Shown here: piece after piece, positions 44,136 to 52,934 of the stretch
Numbering within the stretch: the first letter of the stretch is position 1
Layout: each line of letters starts with the position of its first letter
Source: Saccharopolyspora gloriosae
GTDB taxonomy: Bacteria; Actinomycetota; Actinomycetes; Mycobacteriales; Pseudonocardiaceae
Length of the DNA stretch: 64,000 bases
Reading direction: 5' to 3'
NCBI RefSeq assembly: GCF_022828475.1
Contig: NZ_CP059557.1
Span: 5,937,470 to 6,001,469, forward strand
Position numbers and translations under genes: made by a program
Notes under the pieces: generated by a model
What the model was told of the DNA's origin: nothing
Database searches by the model: none
What the model saw: the letters and a program-made list of their open reading frames with translations, nothing else

Positions 44136-45143
44136 TCACCAACGGTCGACTTCGACCTCCCTGAGCATGCCGAGCACGGCGGCGGCGACCACTCGTGGGC
44201 GCTCCAGTTGCGCTACGTGACCGGTGCGCGGCAACACGAGCAGTCGCCCCCGCCGCAGTTCCCGCGCGGTCCGCGGCGCCTTCCGGACGCTGACGACTCG
44301 ATCTTCCGCGCCCCACACCACAAGCCCGGGTGCCTGCACTTCCGGCAGCAGGTGCCACGACGATCGCCACGGCGGCGACAGCCAGGACCACATCAGCCCG
44401 GTCGTGGTGCGGCCCAGCGCCACCTCGGACCAGGCGAGATCCGCCCGCTCCCGGAACTCCTCGATGGCCAGCAGCAGCCGGTCGTCCGGTATCGCCGCCG
44501 GGTCGGCGACGCACAGCGCCAGCAGTTTCCGCGCCCGCTCCCCCGGCGGCATCGCCGCCAGCCGCCGCCGCACCGCGGGTCCGAGCAGCGGCAGCCACGC
44601 CAGCGGGATGCGGGGATCGGACAGCCGCCGCGGATCGGGCCGCAGATCCGGCATCGCCGGGGAGATCAGTGTCAGCGACGCCACCAGGTCCGGTCGACGC
44701 GCGGCGATGAGCACCGCCACCGACCCGCCGAACGAGTTCCCGAACAAGTGCACCGCGCCCGTGCCGGACTCCTCGAGCAACCGGATCACCACGTGCGCGT
44801 GCTGCTCGCAGCCGTAGTCGAACCAGTCCGGCGGCTCGGAGCGGCCGAACCCCGGCAGGTCCACGGCGAGTCCGCGCAGATTCGGCGCGAGCGACTCCGC
44901 GAGGTCCGTCCAGTTCGCCGCGGAACCGGCGAGCCCGTGCAGGTACACCGCGGTCCCGTCGCCTGCTCCGGGCGTGTCCCGGACGTGCACCGTCACCGGA
45001 CCGAATCCGGTGATCAGCGGCACGTACCGACCGGGCGCGGGAACGCCGGAGAGGTCGGCCGCGACGGCGTCGACGGGCATCGGAACCCTGGTCAGCTCGC
45101 CTCCCGGCCGCGATGCGTCGAGGCGTCGTGTTCTCGTCCGCAT
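44136..45143 (-). CDS. Alpha/beta-hydrolase
   Basis: A 335-residue alpha/beta-hydrolase. Oxyanion region YLHGLAGSAANW, nucleophile elbow HLFGNSFGGSVAV, acid region LVVWGAEDRVV and histidine LPRTGHVAQLERP are in order. ATG 45143 is chosen; the frame to 45344 runs into the promoter of the divergent TetR gene. No signal peptide. Substrate not identifiable. Divergent from tetR at 45274, which may control it. Confidence 0.88.
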   Translation of the reverse strand: MRTRTRRLDASRPGGELTRVPMPVDAVAADLSGVPAPGRYVPLITGFGPVTVHVRDTPGAGDGTAVYLHGLAGSAANWTDLAESLAPNLRGLAVDLPGFGRSEPPDWFDYGCEQHAHVVIRLLEESGTGAVHLFGNSFGGSVAVLIAARRPDLVASLTLISPAMPDLRPDPRRLSDPRIPLAWLPLLGPAVRRRLAAMPPGERARKLLALCVADPAAIPDDRLLLAIEEFRERADLAWSEVALGRTTTGLMWSWLSPPWRSSWHLLPEVQAPGLVVWGAEDRVVSVRKAPRTARELRRGRLLVLPRTGHVAQLERPRVVAAAVLGMLREVEVDRW

Positions 45144-45273
45144 GGCCCCAGCATGCCCCGAGAGGGCGACTGAACGCCGGATAAGGTCGAGACCTTGTTT
45201 ACCGGCGAGTAAGGTTGTGCTTCCCCGACTGGAGCCCCCAGCGAGTGTCACGGAAGGACGGGTGGAGGCAGGC

Positions 45274-45894
45274 ATGACGGAGACCGCGCAGCCGAGCAGA
45301 GGCGTTCGGCTGCCCCGCGACGCCCGCCGAGCACAGCTGCTCACGGCGGCTCAGCACGTGTTCGTGACCAACGGCTACCACGCGGCCGCGATGGACGACA
45401 TCGCCGAGCACGCCGGGGTCAGCAAACCCGTCCTCTACCAGCACTTCCCCGGAAAGCTGGAGCTGTACCTGGCGCTGCTGGAGATGCACGGCGGCGAGCT
45501 GGTGCGCCGGGTCCGCGAAGCCATCGAGACCACCCCGGACAACAAGCACCGGGTGCGTGCCGCGGTGGGTGCGCTGTTCGAGTTCGTCGACGGCGAGGGA
45601 CAGGCGTTCCGGCTGGTCTTCGAATCGGACCTGCGCGGTGAGCCGGCCGTCGACCAGGCCGTGGACGGCGCGCTGTCGGACTGCGTGGACGCGGTCGCGG
45701 AGGCCGTCACCGCCGATGCGGGACTCGACTCGGAACGCGCCCGGCTACTGGCGTTCGGCCTGGTCGGGTTGAGCCAGGTCACGGCGCGCTACTGGCTGGA
45801 CGAGACGGAGTCGGTGCAGCGCGATGAGGCGATCAGCCTCATCTCCACCTTGGCGTGGAAGGGCCTCGCGGGGTTCCCGCTGCAGAACGGCTGA
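45274..45894 (+). CDS. TetR-family regulator
   Basis: A 206-residue TetR regulator. The DNA-binding domain is RRAQLLTAAQHVFVTNGYH, then MDDIAEHAGVSKPVLYQHF. The ligand domain includes FRLVFESDLRGEPAVDQAV. GTGGAGG precedes ATG 45274. Position matches Rv3208. Divergent from the hydrolase at 44136. Effector unknown. Confidence 0.92.
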   Translation: MTETAQPSRGVRLPRDARRAQLLTAAQHVFVTNGYHAAAMDDIAEHAGVSKPVLYQHFPGKLELYLALLEMHGGELVRRVREAIETTPDNKHRVRAAVGALFEFVDGEGQAFRLVFESDLRGEPAVDQAVDGALSDCVDAVAEAVTADAGLDSERARLLAFGLVGLSQVTARYWLDETESVQRDEAISLISTLAWKGLAGFPLQNG

Positions 45895-45904
45895 ACAGGC
45901 ACGA

Positions 45905-45944
45905 CGAACGGGCCGCGCCTCCCAGTGGAGGCGCGGCCCGTTCG
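45905..45944. terminator. Bidirectional terminator between tetR and hydrolase
   Basis: A perfect 18-bp inverted repeat, CGAACGGGCCGCGCCTCC, with a 4-base CAGT loop, lies between the convergent stops at 45894 and 45956. No T-run; the symmetry suits terminating both strands. Confidence 0.85.
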
Positions 45945-45955
45945 TGCTGCGTAGC

Positions 45956-46861
45956 TCAGTGCCGGACCGGTTCGGCGGCGTGGACGAGTTCGGTGATCCG
46001 ATCGGCCACCTCACCGGTGCGTTCCAGCGGCAGCATGTGCCCGGCACCCGAGTACAGCAGGAGTTCCGCGTCCGGCAGCGCGTCGGCGATGCGGCGGGCG
46101 TGCGGCAGCGGGCACAGCCGGTCCTTCAAGCCCGCCAGCACCACCACCGGGATCGACCGCAGCGCCGTGAGCGCGTGCGCGCGATCGTGCGCGGCCAGCG
46201 AGGTGCGGAATCCGGCCATGTTCGACGGGTTGCAGGCCGCGACCCAGTCCGCGGTGTCGGCGACGTCCCGGGATTCGGGGCCGGTGCCGAACAGCAGCCA
46301 GCGCATTCCCGGCCGCAGCGCGCGGGAATTCCCGCTCAGCCGCTTCCCGCGGGCATTGGCCAGCGCGCCGCGCACGCCGAATTCGACGCGGTTCGCGACG
46401 GAGGCGATCGGGGCGGGCAGCCCCAGCGTCGGCGCCACCAGGTCACCGCTGGAGGTGGCGACGAGCGCCGCCCCCGCGACCCGTGCGGCGAACAGCTCCG
46501 GGTACCGCTCCGCCAACGCCATGATCGTCATGCCGCCCATGGAGTGACCGGCGAGCACGATCGGCCCGGTCGGCACCCGCTGCGCGATGAGCTCGGCGAC
46601 GTCGTCGGCGCAGCGTTCGATGGTGGCCGACCCGGCGGGTGCGGCCGCTGATTCACCGTGTCCGCGCAGGTCGAAGCGCACGATGCGCACGCTCGACCCG
46701 CTGAGCACGGCGTCGATGACCCGGTCCCAGGTGTGCGTGGTGAGCGTCCAGCCGTGCACCAGCAGCAGCGTGGTGGCGGCGTCGGCCGGGCCGTGCTCCC
46801 ACACGCGCAGCCGCACGCCGTCGCTGGTGGTGAGGGTGTCCGTGTCCAGAGTGGTCGTCAT
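45956..46861 (-). CDS. Alpha/beta-hydrolase
   Basis: A 301-residue alpha/beta-hydrolase: oxyanion LLVHGWTLTTHTWD, FDLRGHGES, elbow LAGHSMGGMTIMAL, acid VVLAGLKDRLCP and histidine YSGAGHMLPLE. It resembles esterase or haloperoxidase-like hydrolases. It lies 33 bp downstream of the diiron oxygenase gene on the same strand, so it is likely co-transcribed and may act in the same pathway. ATG 46861. Confidence 0.88.
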   Translation of the reverse strand: MTTTLDTDTLTTSDGVRLRVWEHGPADAATTLLLVHGWTLTTHTWDRVIDAVLSGSSVRIVRFDLRGHGESAAAPAGSATIERCADDVAELIAQRVPTGPIVLAGHSMGGMTIMALAERYPELFAARVAGAALVATSSGDLVAPTLGLPAPIASVANRVEFGVRGALANARGKRLSGNSRALRPGMRWLLFGTGPESRDVADTADWVAACNPSNMAGFRTSLAAHDRAHALTALRSIPVVVLAGLKDRLCPLPHARRIADALPDAELLLYSGAGHMLPLERTGEVADRITELVHAAEPVRH

Positions 46862-46894
46862 GGCGGTGCGGGGTTCCTGTTCTGGGAAGGGTGG

Positions 46895-47794
46895 TCAGCG
46901 GATCAGGAAGGACTTGCGCCAGAAGGTCATGCCGGGCTTGCCGATGAGACCCGCCTCGTCCAGGAAGCTCATGATCTTCTCGCCGCCCCAGTGCAAGGTG
47001 TCCTGGAAGTGCGGGTTCGCCCAGGCGGCGGCGTGCGCGTCCCTCGGCCGCAATCCAACTGCCTTGTACACGCGGGGGTTGATCAGGCTGAAGCAGATCG
47101 CGTAGGACACCAGCGCCGTCCAGTACTGGTGCCAGGCACGTTCCGCGGCGTTGCACTTCTCCATCCGCCGGATGACCTCTTCGCGGGCGAAGGTGACGTG
47201 CCGCGCCTCTTCCAGCACGTGGATGCGGTTGACCATGCGCACCAGCGGCTGCACGGCCTCGTCGTTCATCTGGTCGCGCTGGAACCGGTCCAGGATCTCC
47301 TCGGCCACCAGGATCGACGCGTAAGCGGAGGGGCCTTTCAGGATCGCGGGCAGCACCCGGCCGCCTTGGCGCAGCAGCGGCACCGGCCCGTACGCCGGAG
47401 CTCCGACGCGCCGCACCGCCTTGCCGAACATGGTGGAATGCCTGCATTCGTCGGCGATCTCGGTGAGCGCGTAGTGCGCGTGCTCGGTGCGCGGGTCGGA
47501 GTCGTAGAACTCCTTGAGCAGCATCTGCATCAGCAGGACTTCGAACCACAGCCCGTTCGAGGCGATGCTGGCGAATTCGTGCTTGGTCAGTTCGACGCGC
47601 TGCGCGTCGTCCAGCCGATCCCACAGGTGCGTCCCGTAGAGGCTGCTGCGGTGGAAGGGGATGTAGGGCGCGTCCTCCACCAGCGGCGCGTTCCAGTCGA
47701 TGTCGACGTCGGGGTCGTAGCTGTTCTTCGCCGATGACTTCAGCAGCCGTGCCGCTGTCTTCTCCCGATCGTTCACCTGCAAGGTCCTGACCAT
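46895..47794 (-). CDS. AurF-like diiron oxygenase
   Basis: A 299-residue helical protein with the carboxylate and histidine ligands of the AurF (p-aminobenzoate N-oxygenase) family: a Glu helix ahead of YALTEIADECRHSTMFG, then VAEEILDRFQRDQMND and HVLEEARHVTFAREEV. Such enzymes use a dinuclear iron centre and O2 to oxidise amines or other substrates. GTG/ATG start region at 47794 faces a divergent tetR gene across an 84-bp gap containing two palindromes. Followed by a hydrolase on the same strand. Substrate unknown. Confidence 0.9.
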   Translation of the reverse strand: MVRTLQVNDREKTAARLLKSSAKNSYDPDVDIDWNAPLVEDAPYIPFHRSSLYGTHLWDRLDDAQRVELTKHEFASIASNGLWFEVLLMQMLLKEFYDSDPRTEHAHYALTEIADECRHSTMFGKAVRRVGAPAYGPVPLLRQGGRVLPAILKGPSAYASILVAEEILDRFQRDQMNDEAVQPLVRMVNRIHVLEEARHVTFAREEVIRRMEKCNAAERAWHQYWTALVSYAICFSLINPRVYKAVGLRPRDAHAAAWANPHFQDTLHWGGEKIMSFLDEAGLIGKPGMTFWRKSFLIR

Positions 47795-47846
47795 GACGGC
47801 GCTCCCCTTCGACCTCCGCGAGGCCTCACCGACCCGCGAGATTGCG

Positions 47847-47863
47847 TGTTACTTCAAGTAACA
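47847..47863. promoter_or_regulatory. TetR-type operator palindrome
   Basis: TGTTACTTCAAGTAACA, a perfect 17-bp palindrome, sits 16 bp before the tetR start and 53 bp before the divergent diiron oxygenase start. Size and position fit autoregulation by the adjacent TetR and control of the oxygenase operon. Confidence 0.75.
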
Positions 47864-47878
47864 GCTACCTTGGGTAGC
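47864..47878. promoter_or_regulatory. Second palindrome abutting the tetR start
   Basis: GCTACCTTGGGTAGC is a 6-bp inverted repeat around TTG that directly follows the first palindrome and ends at the tetR GTG. It may be a second half of a double operator, or a small hairpin masking the start. Confidence 0.5.
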
Positions 47879-48640
47879 GTGAGCCACCACACTCGGCCTG
47901 TCAAGGCGGTCTCCCCGGAACACCGACCGGAACGCGGCGACGCACGCCGGGAACGCTGGCGCGAACACCGCCAGGCTCGCCGCACCGAATTCGTCGAAGC
48001 CACCGTCCGCGCCATCGGTGCGCACGGCGCCGATGTCGGCATGGACGAGATCGCGTCCGAGGCGGGCGTCAGCAAACCCGTGCTCTACCGCCACTTCCAC
48101 GACAAGAGCGACCTGTACGTCGCGGTCGGCGAATGGGGCACCGAACTGCTGATGCAGCGACTCGCCCCCGTGATCGCCGCCGACGGCAGCCCGAACGAAC
48201 GCATCCGACGGATGATCAGCACCTACCTCGGCGTCATCGAGCAGTACCCCGACCTGTACCGGTTCGTCGTGCGCCGCACCTTCGCCGACAAGCCGGTGCG
48301 CGACGACCCGGTCACCGCCGAGAAGACCGAGATCGCGAACTCGCTGTCCCGGCTGCTCGGCCAATACCTGCGCGCGCTGGGCCTGGACTCCGGCGGAGTC
48401 GAAGCGTGGTCGCACGGACTGGTCGGCATGGTGCAGGCCAGCGGCGACTGGTGGCTGGAACGCCAGTCGATGAGCAGGGACAACCTCACCGATTACCTGG
48501 CCAGGATCATCTGGCACGCCATCGACGGCGTGCTGCGCTCCGGCGGCATCGTGATCGACCCCGACGAACCGCTGGAGCTGAGCACCGGCCTGCGGCTGAT
48601 GACCGAACAGCACGGCGAACCCGACGCCGACGAAGGCTGA
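47879..48640 (+). CDS. TetR-family regulator, divergent from the diiron oxygenase
   Basis: A 253-residue TetR protein: a basic N-terminal tail, RRTEFVEATVRAIGAHGADV, then MDEIASEAGVSKPVLYRHF, and a ligand domain with EQYPDLYRFVVRRTFADKP and SGDWWLERQSMSRDNLT. GTG 47879 is used because it follows the double palindrome. Likely represses the oxygenase-hydrolase operon and itself. The DUF4873 gene follows at 17 bp. Confidence 0.9.
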   Translation: MSHHTRPVKAVSPEHRPERGDARRERWREHRQARRTEFVEATVRAIGAHGADVGMDEIASEAGVSKPVLYRHFHDKSDLYVAVGEWGTELLMQRLAPVIAADGSPNERIRRMISTYLGVIEQYPDLYRFVVRRTFADKPVRDDPVTAEKTEIANSLSRLLGQYLRALGLDSGGVEAWSHGLVGMVQASGDWWLERQSMSRDNLTDYLARIIWHAIDGVLRSGGIVIDPDEPLELSTGLRLMTEQHGEPDADEG

Positions 48641-48656
48641 CCGCAGAAGGAGAACC

Positions 48657-48977
48657 ATGTCCGACGTGCGCGAATCAACGACCGGCGCCGAACAAGAACA
48701 CGGGCCGGAAGAGGAGTACGAAGGCGAGGCGGTGCTGTTCACCGAAGACCACGAGGTCGCGGTGACCGTGCTGCTACGCGGGCACTTCCAACCGATCGAC
48801 GGCCGTTTCCACTGGTACGGCAGGGTTTCCGCGCACGACGGCGTCGCCGAACTGGCCGGCGGGCGCAAGACCGACGTGGTGCTGCGCACCACCCGCGGCG
48901 AGGCGGTGGGCACGCTGGCCGATCCCGACCCGTGGCAGCGCTACCGGATCACCGGACTCGGCCGCCCGCCGTTCTGA
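48657..48977 (+). CDS. DUF4873 small protein
   Basis: A 106-residue soluble protein matching the DUF4873 pattern: an acidic N-terminus, YEGEAVLFTEDHEVAVTVLL, RGHFQPIDGRFHWYGRV and a C-terminal WQRYRITGLGRPPF. AAGGAGA precedes ATG 48657. DUF4873 domains occur alone beside TetR genes or fused to flavin monooxygenases. Co-transcribed with the TetR gene. Function unknown. Confidence 0.85.
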   Translation: MSDVRESTTGAEQEHGPEEEYEGEAVLFTEDHEVAVTVLLRGHFQPIDGRFHWYGRVSAHDGVAELAGGRKTDVVLRTTRGEAVGTLADPDPWQRYRITGLGRPPF

Positions 48978-48989
48978 CCCCGGACACGA

Positions 48990-49028
48990 CGATGCCCCCG
49001 GCGGAGAGATCTCCGGCCGGGGGCATCG
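48990..49028. terminator. Terminator hairpin between DUF4873 and DUF3107
   Basis: Arms CGATGCCCCCGGC and GGCCGGGGGCATCG extend into GGAGA/TCTCC with one bulged base. Located between the convergent stops at 48977 and 49036; no T-run. Confidence 0.8.
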
Positions 49029-49035
49029 CGATGGA

Positions 49036-49263
49036 TCACTGAACTCCGAAACCGACCCGCGGGGACTCCGAAGGACCGATCTCGACGTAGGCCACCTTGG
49101 CGGCGGGCACCAGGTAGCGCCGGCCCTTCTCGTCGGTCAGCGACAGCACCCCGTCGGTGGTCTTCAGCGCGTCGGCGACCAGCGACTCGACCTCGGCCGA
49201 GGACTGACCGCTGGCCACGACGAGCTCGCGCGGGCTGTCCACGACGCCGATCTTGACCTCCAC
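49036..49263 (-). CDS. DUF3107 small protein
   Basis: A 75-residue protein beginning VEVKIGVVDSPRELVV. It ends in PAAKVAYVEIGPSESPRVGFG, which is the DUF3107 family (Rv3208A-like, TB9.4). GGAGGTCAAGC before GTG 49263 fixes the start. Small, conserved across actinobacteria, ATP- or nucleic-acid role not established. Confidence 0.9.
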   Translation of the reverse strand: MEVKIGVVDSPRELVVASGQSSAEVESLVADALKTTDGVLSLTDEKGRRYLVPAAKVAYVEIGPSESPRVGFGVQ

Positions 49264-49367
49264 GCTTGACCTCCGTAATTCGCAACCGATGCGTACGCCC
49301 GAGAGGTTATCCCAGTCCACCACAGCCCCGCCTTCGCCGTGGGTGAACGTGGAGGTGGTTCGAACTT

Positions 49368-49535
49368 GAGCTGCTTTGGGGTCGGGTGGCGGAACCTCAG
49401 TTGGTCTCTCGCTGCGGGATCTTTTTCCCTAGTGGCTCCGCCACGAGGGAAAAAGCTGTCCTCGCGAGAGACCAACTGAGAACCCGCCGGTGGTCGGCTT
49501 TGTGACGTGGGCTATGCGCTGACGCGCATCCAGGC
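49368..49535 (+). repeat. Composite hairpin module, copy E
   Basis: A perfect stem CTCAGTTGGTCTCTCGC (49396-49412) and complement (49464-49480), identical to copies C and F. Unlike the other copies it does not follow a stop codon: the nearest gene on its left is the 5' end of DUF3107, so its original host gene may have been lost. The CCGGTCGTTTTGCT lead-in is shortened. Confidence 0.9.
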
Positions 49536-49775
49536 ACGGCTTCGCCGCAAGGCACGGCCTTCGGCCGCGGGGCAAGCGGGGCTTTGCCCGCCCTTCGCGG
49601 GCTTCGCCGCTAAAAGGCACGGCTTCGCCGCCAGGCACGGCCTTCGGCCGCGAGGCAAGCGGGGCTTCGCCCGCCCTTCGCGGGCTTCGCCGCTAAAAGG
49701 CACGGCTTCGCCGCCAGGCACGGCCTTCGGCCGTGAGGTAGGCGGGGCTTCGCCCGCCTTTGCTCTGCTTTGCAG
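49536..49775 (+). repeat. Satellite array E, 83-bp unit
   Basis: About two and a half units of 83 bp, mixing GGCTTCGCC, GGCCTTCGGCC, GCGGGGCTTCGCCCGC and CCTTCGCGGG hairpins with a GCTAAAAGG spacer. Ends at the 3' end of the MiaE-like gene. Confidence 0.9.
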
Positions 49776-49782
49776 GTGGGTT

Positions 49783-50463
49783 TTAGCCCAGGCCTAGGCG
49801 GGCCATTCGTTTTGTGTGGTTGTTCTGGAGGCGGCGGAAGAGGGCTGCGATACCGGTGAGATCACCGGAACCGGTGATGATCAATTCGGAGAGGGCGTCT
49901 CGTTCCGCTACGACACGCTGGGCCTGGGTGACCGCCTCTCCGAGCAGCCGTCGCCCCCACAGCGTCAGTTTGTCGCGCAGTGAGCGGTCGTCGGCGATGG
50001 CGGCCAGCACCTCGCGCTCGGCGAACGCGGAATGCCCGGTGTCGGCGAAGACGTTGAGCACCAAGTCCCGAGTCGAGTCATCAAGCCACTCGGCGACCTC
50101 GCGGTAGAAGTCAGCGGCGAGCCCGTCCCCCACATACGCCTTGACCAGCGACTCCAGCCAGGAGTGCGGAGCCGTGGAGGCGTTGAACGCGTCGAAGGGC
50201 TCCACGAAGGGCGCCATCACCTCGTCGACGGCCACCCCCCGGCCGGCGAGCGCGTCGTCCAGCAACCGGTAGTGCCCGATCTCGGCGGCGGCCATGCTGG
50301 CCAGCGCGGCCCGCCCGGACAGGGTGGGCGCGGTTCGCGCGTCCTCGGCGAGCCGGTCGAAGGCGGAGAGTTCGCCGTAGGCGAGCGCGGCCAGCAGGTC
50401 CACGACCCCCTCGGCATAAGTGGAATCGTCGGATCCGGCAACGGAGGGGTCGAGCTCGCTCAT
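49783..50463 (-). CDS. Ferritin-like (MiaE_2-type) protein
   Basis: A 226-residue helical protein: [21 protein letters not shown] (Glu ligand), [15 protein letters not shown] (ExxH), [15 protein letters not shown] and [13 protein letters not shown]. The spacing of Glu and ExxH pairs is that of ferritin-like diiron proteins of the MiaE_2 type, related to tRNA hydroxylase. ATG 50463; the extension to 50697 lacks coding character. Position matches Rv3210c. True substrate unknown. Confidence 0.87.
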   Translation of the reverse strand: MSELDPSVAGSDDSTYAEGVVDLLAALAYGELSAFDRLAEDARTAPTLSGRAALASMAAAEIGHYRLLDDALAGRGVAVDEVMAPFVEPFDAFNASTAPHSWLESLVKAYVGDGLAADFYREVAEWLDDSTRDLVLNVFADTGHSAFAEREVLAAIADDRSLRDKLTLWGRRLLGEAVTQAQRVVAERDALSELIITGSGDLTGIAALFRRLQNNHTKRMARLGLG

Positions 50464-51014
50464 AACCGGCAGCCTAAGGGGTCCGAAACCGTGAAGTCCG
50501 GACAACCGGAGATCCGCAGCGGGCCTCGGACGACGGGTGCGTGCCGGCGCGACACGCGCGGAGCGCGTGCACTGCTCCGCCACGGCACCCGCCCTCGGCG
50601 CTGGTCGTGCGGACCGTTCGACGAAGCTCATCGCACATTGCCGACCTAGATCCGCTGTCGACCAGGTATCCTGGCGGACGCAGAAGCCATGAGGCATCAG
50701 GCAACCGGCAGTGGACCCCTCTCCCCGTACGGGCGCTCAGGGCTCGAAGCGGGCCACGGTCCCACCCCGTGAGCGGCCGGTCGCCCAGGGTCCGTGCGGG
50801 AGGCCCGGGCGTGGGCGCCACCTGTGCCCGGCGACCGGCCGATGAAGCCGGGGGCGCGGGCGACGGCGTGAGCCTCGCCACGATGCCAACCGAACCAGCA
50901 GCGGAATTCCGCTGATCGAACAGGGGCGCGCGACCATCGCATTGGTGACCACGAGCATGCGGCACGCGAACAACGCGGCCGACCGCGAATCAGACGCGGC
51001 GACCATGCCGGAGG
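50464..51014. other. 550-bp gap before the DEAD-box gene
   Basis: No gene, tRNA or clear repeat is visible. It is the divergent region between the ferritin-like gene and the helicase, rich in G+C-rich inverted repeats that could fold in a long helicase leader. I cannot place a promoter with confidence. Confidence 0.5.
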
Positions 51015-52742
51015 GTGTCACCACGAGATCGGCCGAGAATCGGCCGCAGCGCGCCGGTACTGAGAGAGGCGATCACTCTGACCCTCAGCAATGAGCGGGT
51101 CCCCGAGACCCCCGCAACAACGGACAGAACCGAGGACGTGCGCACGCTCGAACACAGCGAGAGCGGCGCCCCCAACGTGGAGGAAGTGCCGCCGCTGCAC
51201 GCGGAGAGCACCGTCCCGGACACCCCGACCTTCGCCGAGCTCGACGTGCACGAGGAGATCGTGCGCGCGTTGGGCGAGGCGGGCATCGAGCACACCTTCG
51301 CGATCCAGGAACTCACGCTGCCGCTCGCGCTGCGCGGTGAGGACCTGATCGGGCAGGCCCGCACCGGCACCGGCAAAACGCTGGGCTTCGGCGTTCCCCT
51401 GCTGCAGCGGTTGGAGGTGCCCGGCGACGGCACCCCGCAGGCGCTCGTCGTGGTGCCGACCCGTGAGCTGTGCGTGCAGGTCGCGCGCGACCTCACCGAC
51501 GCGGGCAAGCACCTGGGCGTGCGCACCCTCGCGGTGTACGGCGGCAGGCCTTACGAACAGCAGATCGACGCGCTCAAACAGGGCGTCGACCTGGTCATCG
51601 GCACGCCCGGCCGGTTGCTGGACCTCGCCGAGCAGCAGCACCTGATCCTGGGCAAGGTCCGCGGACTGGTGCTGGACGAGGCCGACGAGATGCTCGACCT
51701 GGGCTTCCTGCCGGACATCGAGCGGATCCTGAACATGGTTCCCGAGCAGCGCCAGACGATGCTGTTCTCCGCGACCATGCCGGGTCCGATCATCACGCTG
51801 GCCCGCACGTTCCTGAAGCAGCCCACGCACATCCGTGCCGAAGAGGCCGACGCGAACGCGATCCACGAGCGCACCAAGCAGTTCGTCTACCGCGCGCACG
51901 CGATGGACAAGTCGGAGCTGCTGGCGCGGGCGCTGCAGGCGCAGGACCGCGGCCTCACGATGATCTTCACGCGGACCAAGCGGACCGCGCAGAAGCTCTC
52001 CGACGAGCTCGCCGAACGCGGTTTCGCCGCCGCTTCGGTGCACGGCGACCTCGGCCAGGGCGCCAGGGAGCAGGCGCTGCGCGCGTTCCGCTCCGGCAAG
52101 GTCGACACCCTGGTCGCGACCGACGTCGCCGCCCGCGGCATCGACGTCTCCGGCGTGACGCACGTGGTGAACCTGCAGTGCCCGGATGATGAGAAGACCT
52201 ACGTGCACCGCATCGGCCGCACCGGCCGCGCGGGCCGGGAGGGCGTCGCGATCACCCTCGTCGACTGGGACGAGGAGACTCGCTGGAAGCTCATCAACGA
52301 CACCCTCGACCTGGGCAAGCCGGATCCGGTGGAGACCTACTCCACCTCCAAGCACCTGTACGAGGACTTGAACATCCCCGCGGACGCGACCGGCCGGTTG
52401 CCGCTGTCGAAGCGCACTCGCGCCGGACTGGGCGCCGAGCCGGACGAGGACTCGAAGCGTTCCGCCTCCTCCCGCAAGCCGCGCCGCCGGACCCGTGGCA
52501 ACGGGAACGGTGAGCAGGCCTCCGGTGAGTCCGCGGACGACACGCGTCCCGGCGGCCGGACGCGGCAGCGCAGGCGCACCCGTGGCGGTGTGGGCGCCGA
52601 CAGCGGCGCGAAGCCCGCGGAGTCGACTTCGCAGGGCGACGGCGCGGCGGACTCGGCCGAGGCTCCCCGCAAGCGGCGTCGCAGGCGTCGCGGCGGTGGC
52701 GGCGGTTCCGGCTCCGGTGGCGGCGAGTCGGCCGCCGACTGA
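51015..52742 (+). CDS. DEAD-box RNA helicase (RhlE-like)
   Basis: A 575-residue DEAD-box helicase: Q motif FAIQELTLPLAL, I ARTGTGKT, Ia PTRELCVQVA, Ib TPGRLLD, II DEADEMLD, III SATMP, V ATDVAARGID and VI HRIGRTGRAGR. The last 140 residues are Arg/Gly/Ser-rich and basic ([10 protein letters not shown]), an RNA-binding tail. The start is uncertain: GTG 51015 is directly on its GGAGG, and CTG 51058 has GAGAGAGG upstream. Likely role in RNA remodelling and cold or ribosome-assembly stress. Matches Rv3211. Confidence 0.93.
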   Translation: MSPRDRPRIGRSAPVLREAITLTLSNERVPETPATTDRTEDVRTLEHSESGAPNVEEVPPLHAESTVPDTPTFAELDVHEEIVRALGEAGIEHTFAIQELTLPLALRGEDLIGQARTGTGKTLGFGVPLLQRLEVPGDGTPQALVVVPTRELCVQVARDLTDAGKHLGVRTLAVYGGRPYEQQIDALKQGVDLVIGTPGRLLDLAEQQHLILGKVRGLVLDEADEMLDLGFLPDIERILNMVPEQRQTMLFSATMPGPIITLARTFLKQPTHIRAEEADANAIHERTKQFVYRAHAMDKSELLARALQAQDRGLTMIFTRTKRTAQKLSDELAERGFAAASVHGDLGQGAREQALRAFRSGKVDTLVATDVAARGIDVSGVTHVVNLQCPDDEKTYVHRIGRTGRAGREGVAITLVDWDEETRWKLINDTLDLGKPDPVETYSTSKHLYEDLNIPADATGRLPLSKRTRAGLGAEPDEDSKRSASSRKPRRRTRGNGNGEQASGESADDTRPGGRTRQRRRTRGGVGADSGAKPAESTSQGDGAADSAEAPRKRRRRRRGGGGGSGSGGGESAAD

Positions 52743-52934
52743 GTTCCGACGTACGAGCGACGGGCGGCTCGATGACCGGGCGGCCCGTTGGCCGTGCAGG
52801 GTGGCTAGGCTCGGTGGCCGGGAGGCGCCGGGCCTGATCGCCGACGTGAACGACCCCGTCGATACTCGCCGCACTGATCAGCACCGGTTCGCCGACGAAC
52901 GCCGATTGACCAACGAACGCCATTTAGGAGTGCA

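Noticed and set aside
44974-45273. 100-residue N-terminal extension of the TetR gene
   Set aside because: Overlaps the divergent hydrolase gene; a good GGAGG site marks ATG 45274.
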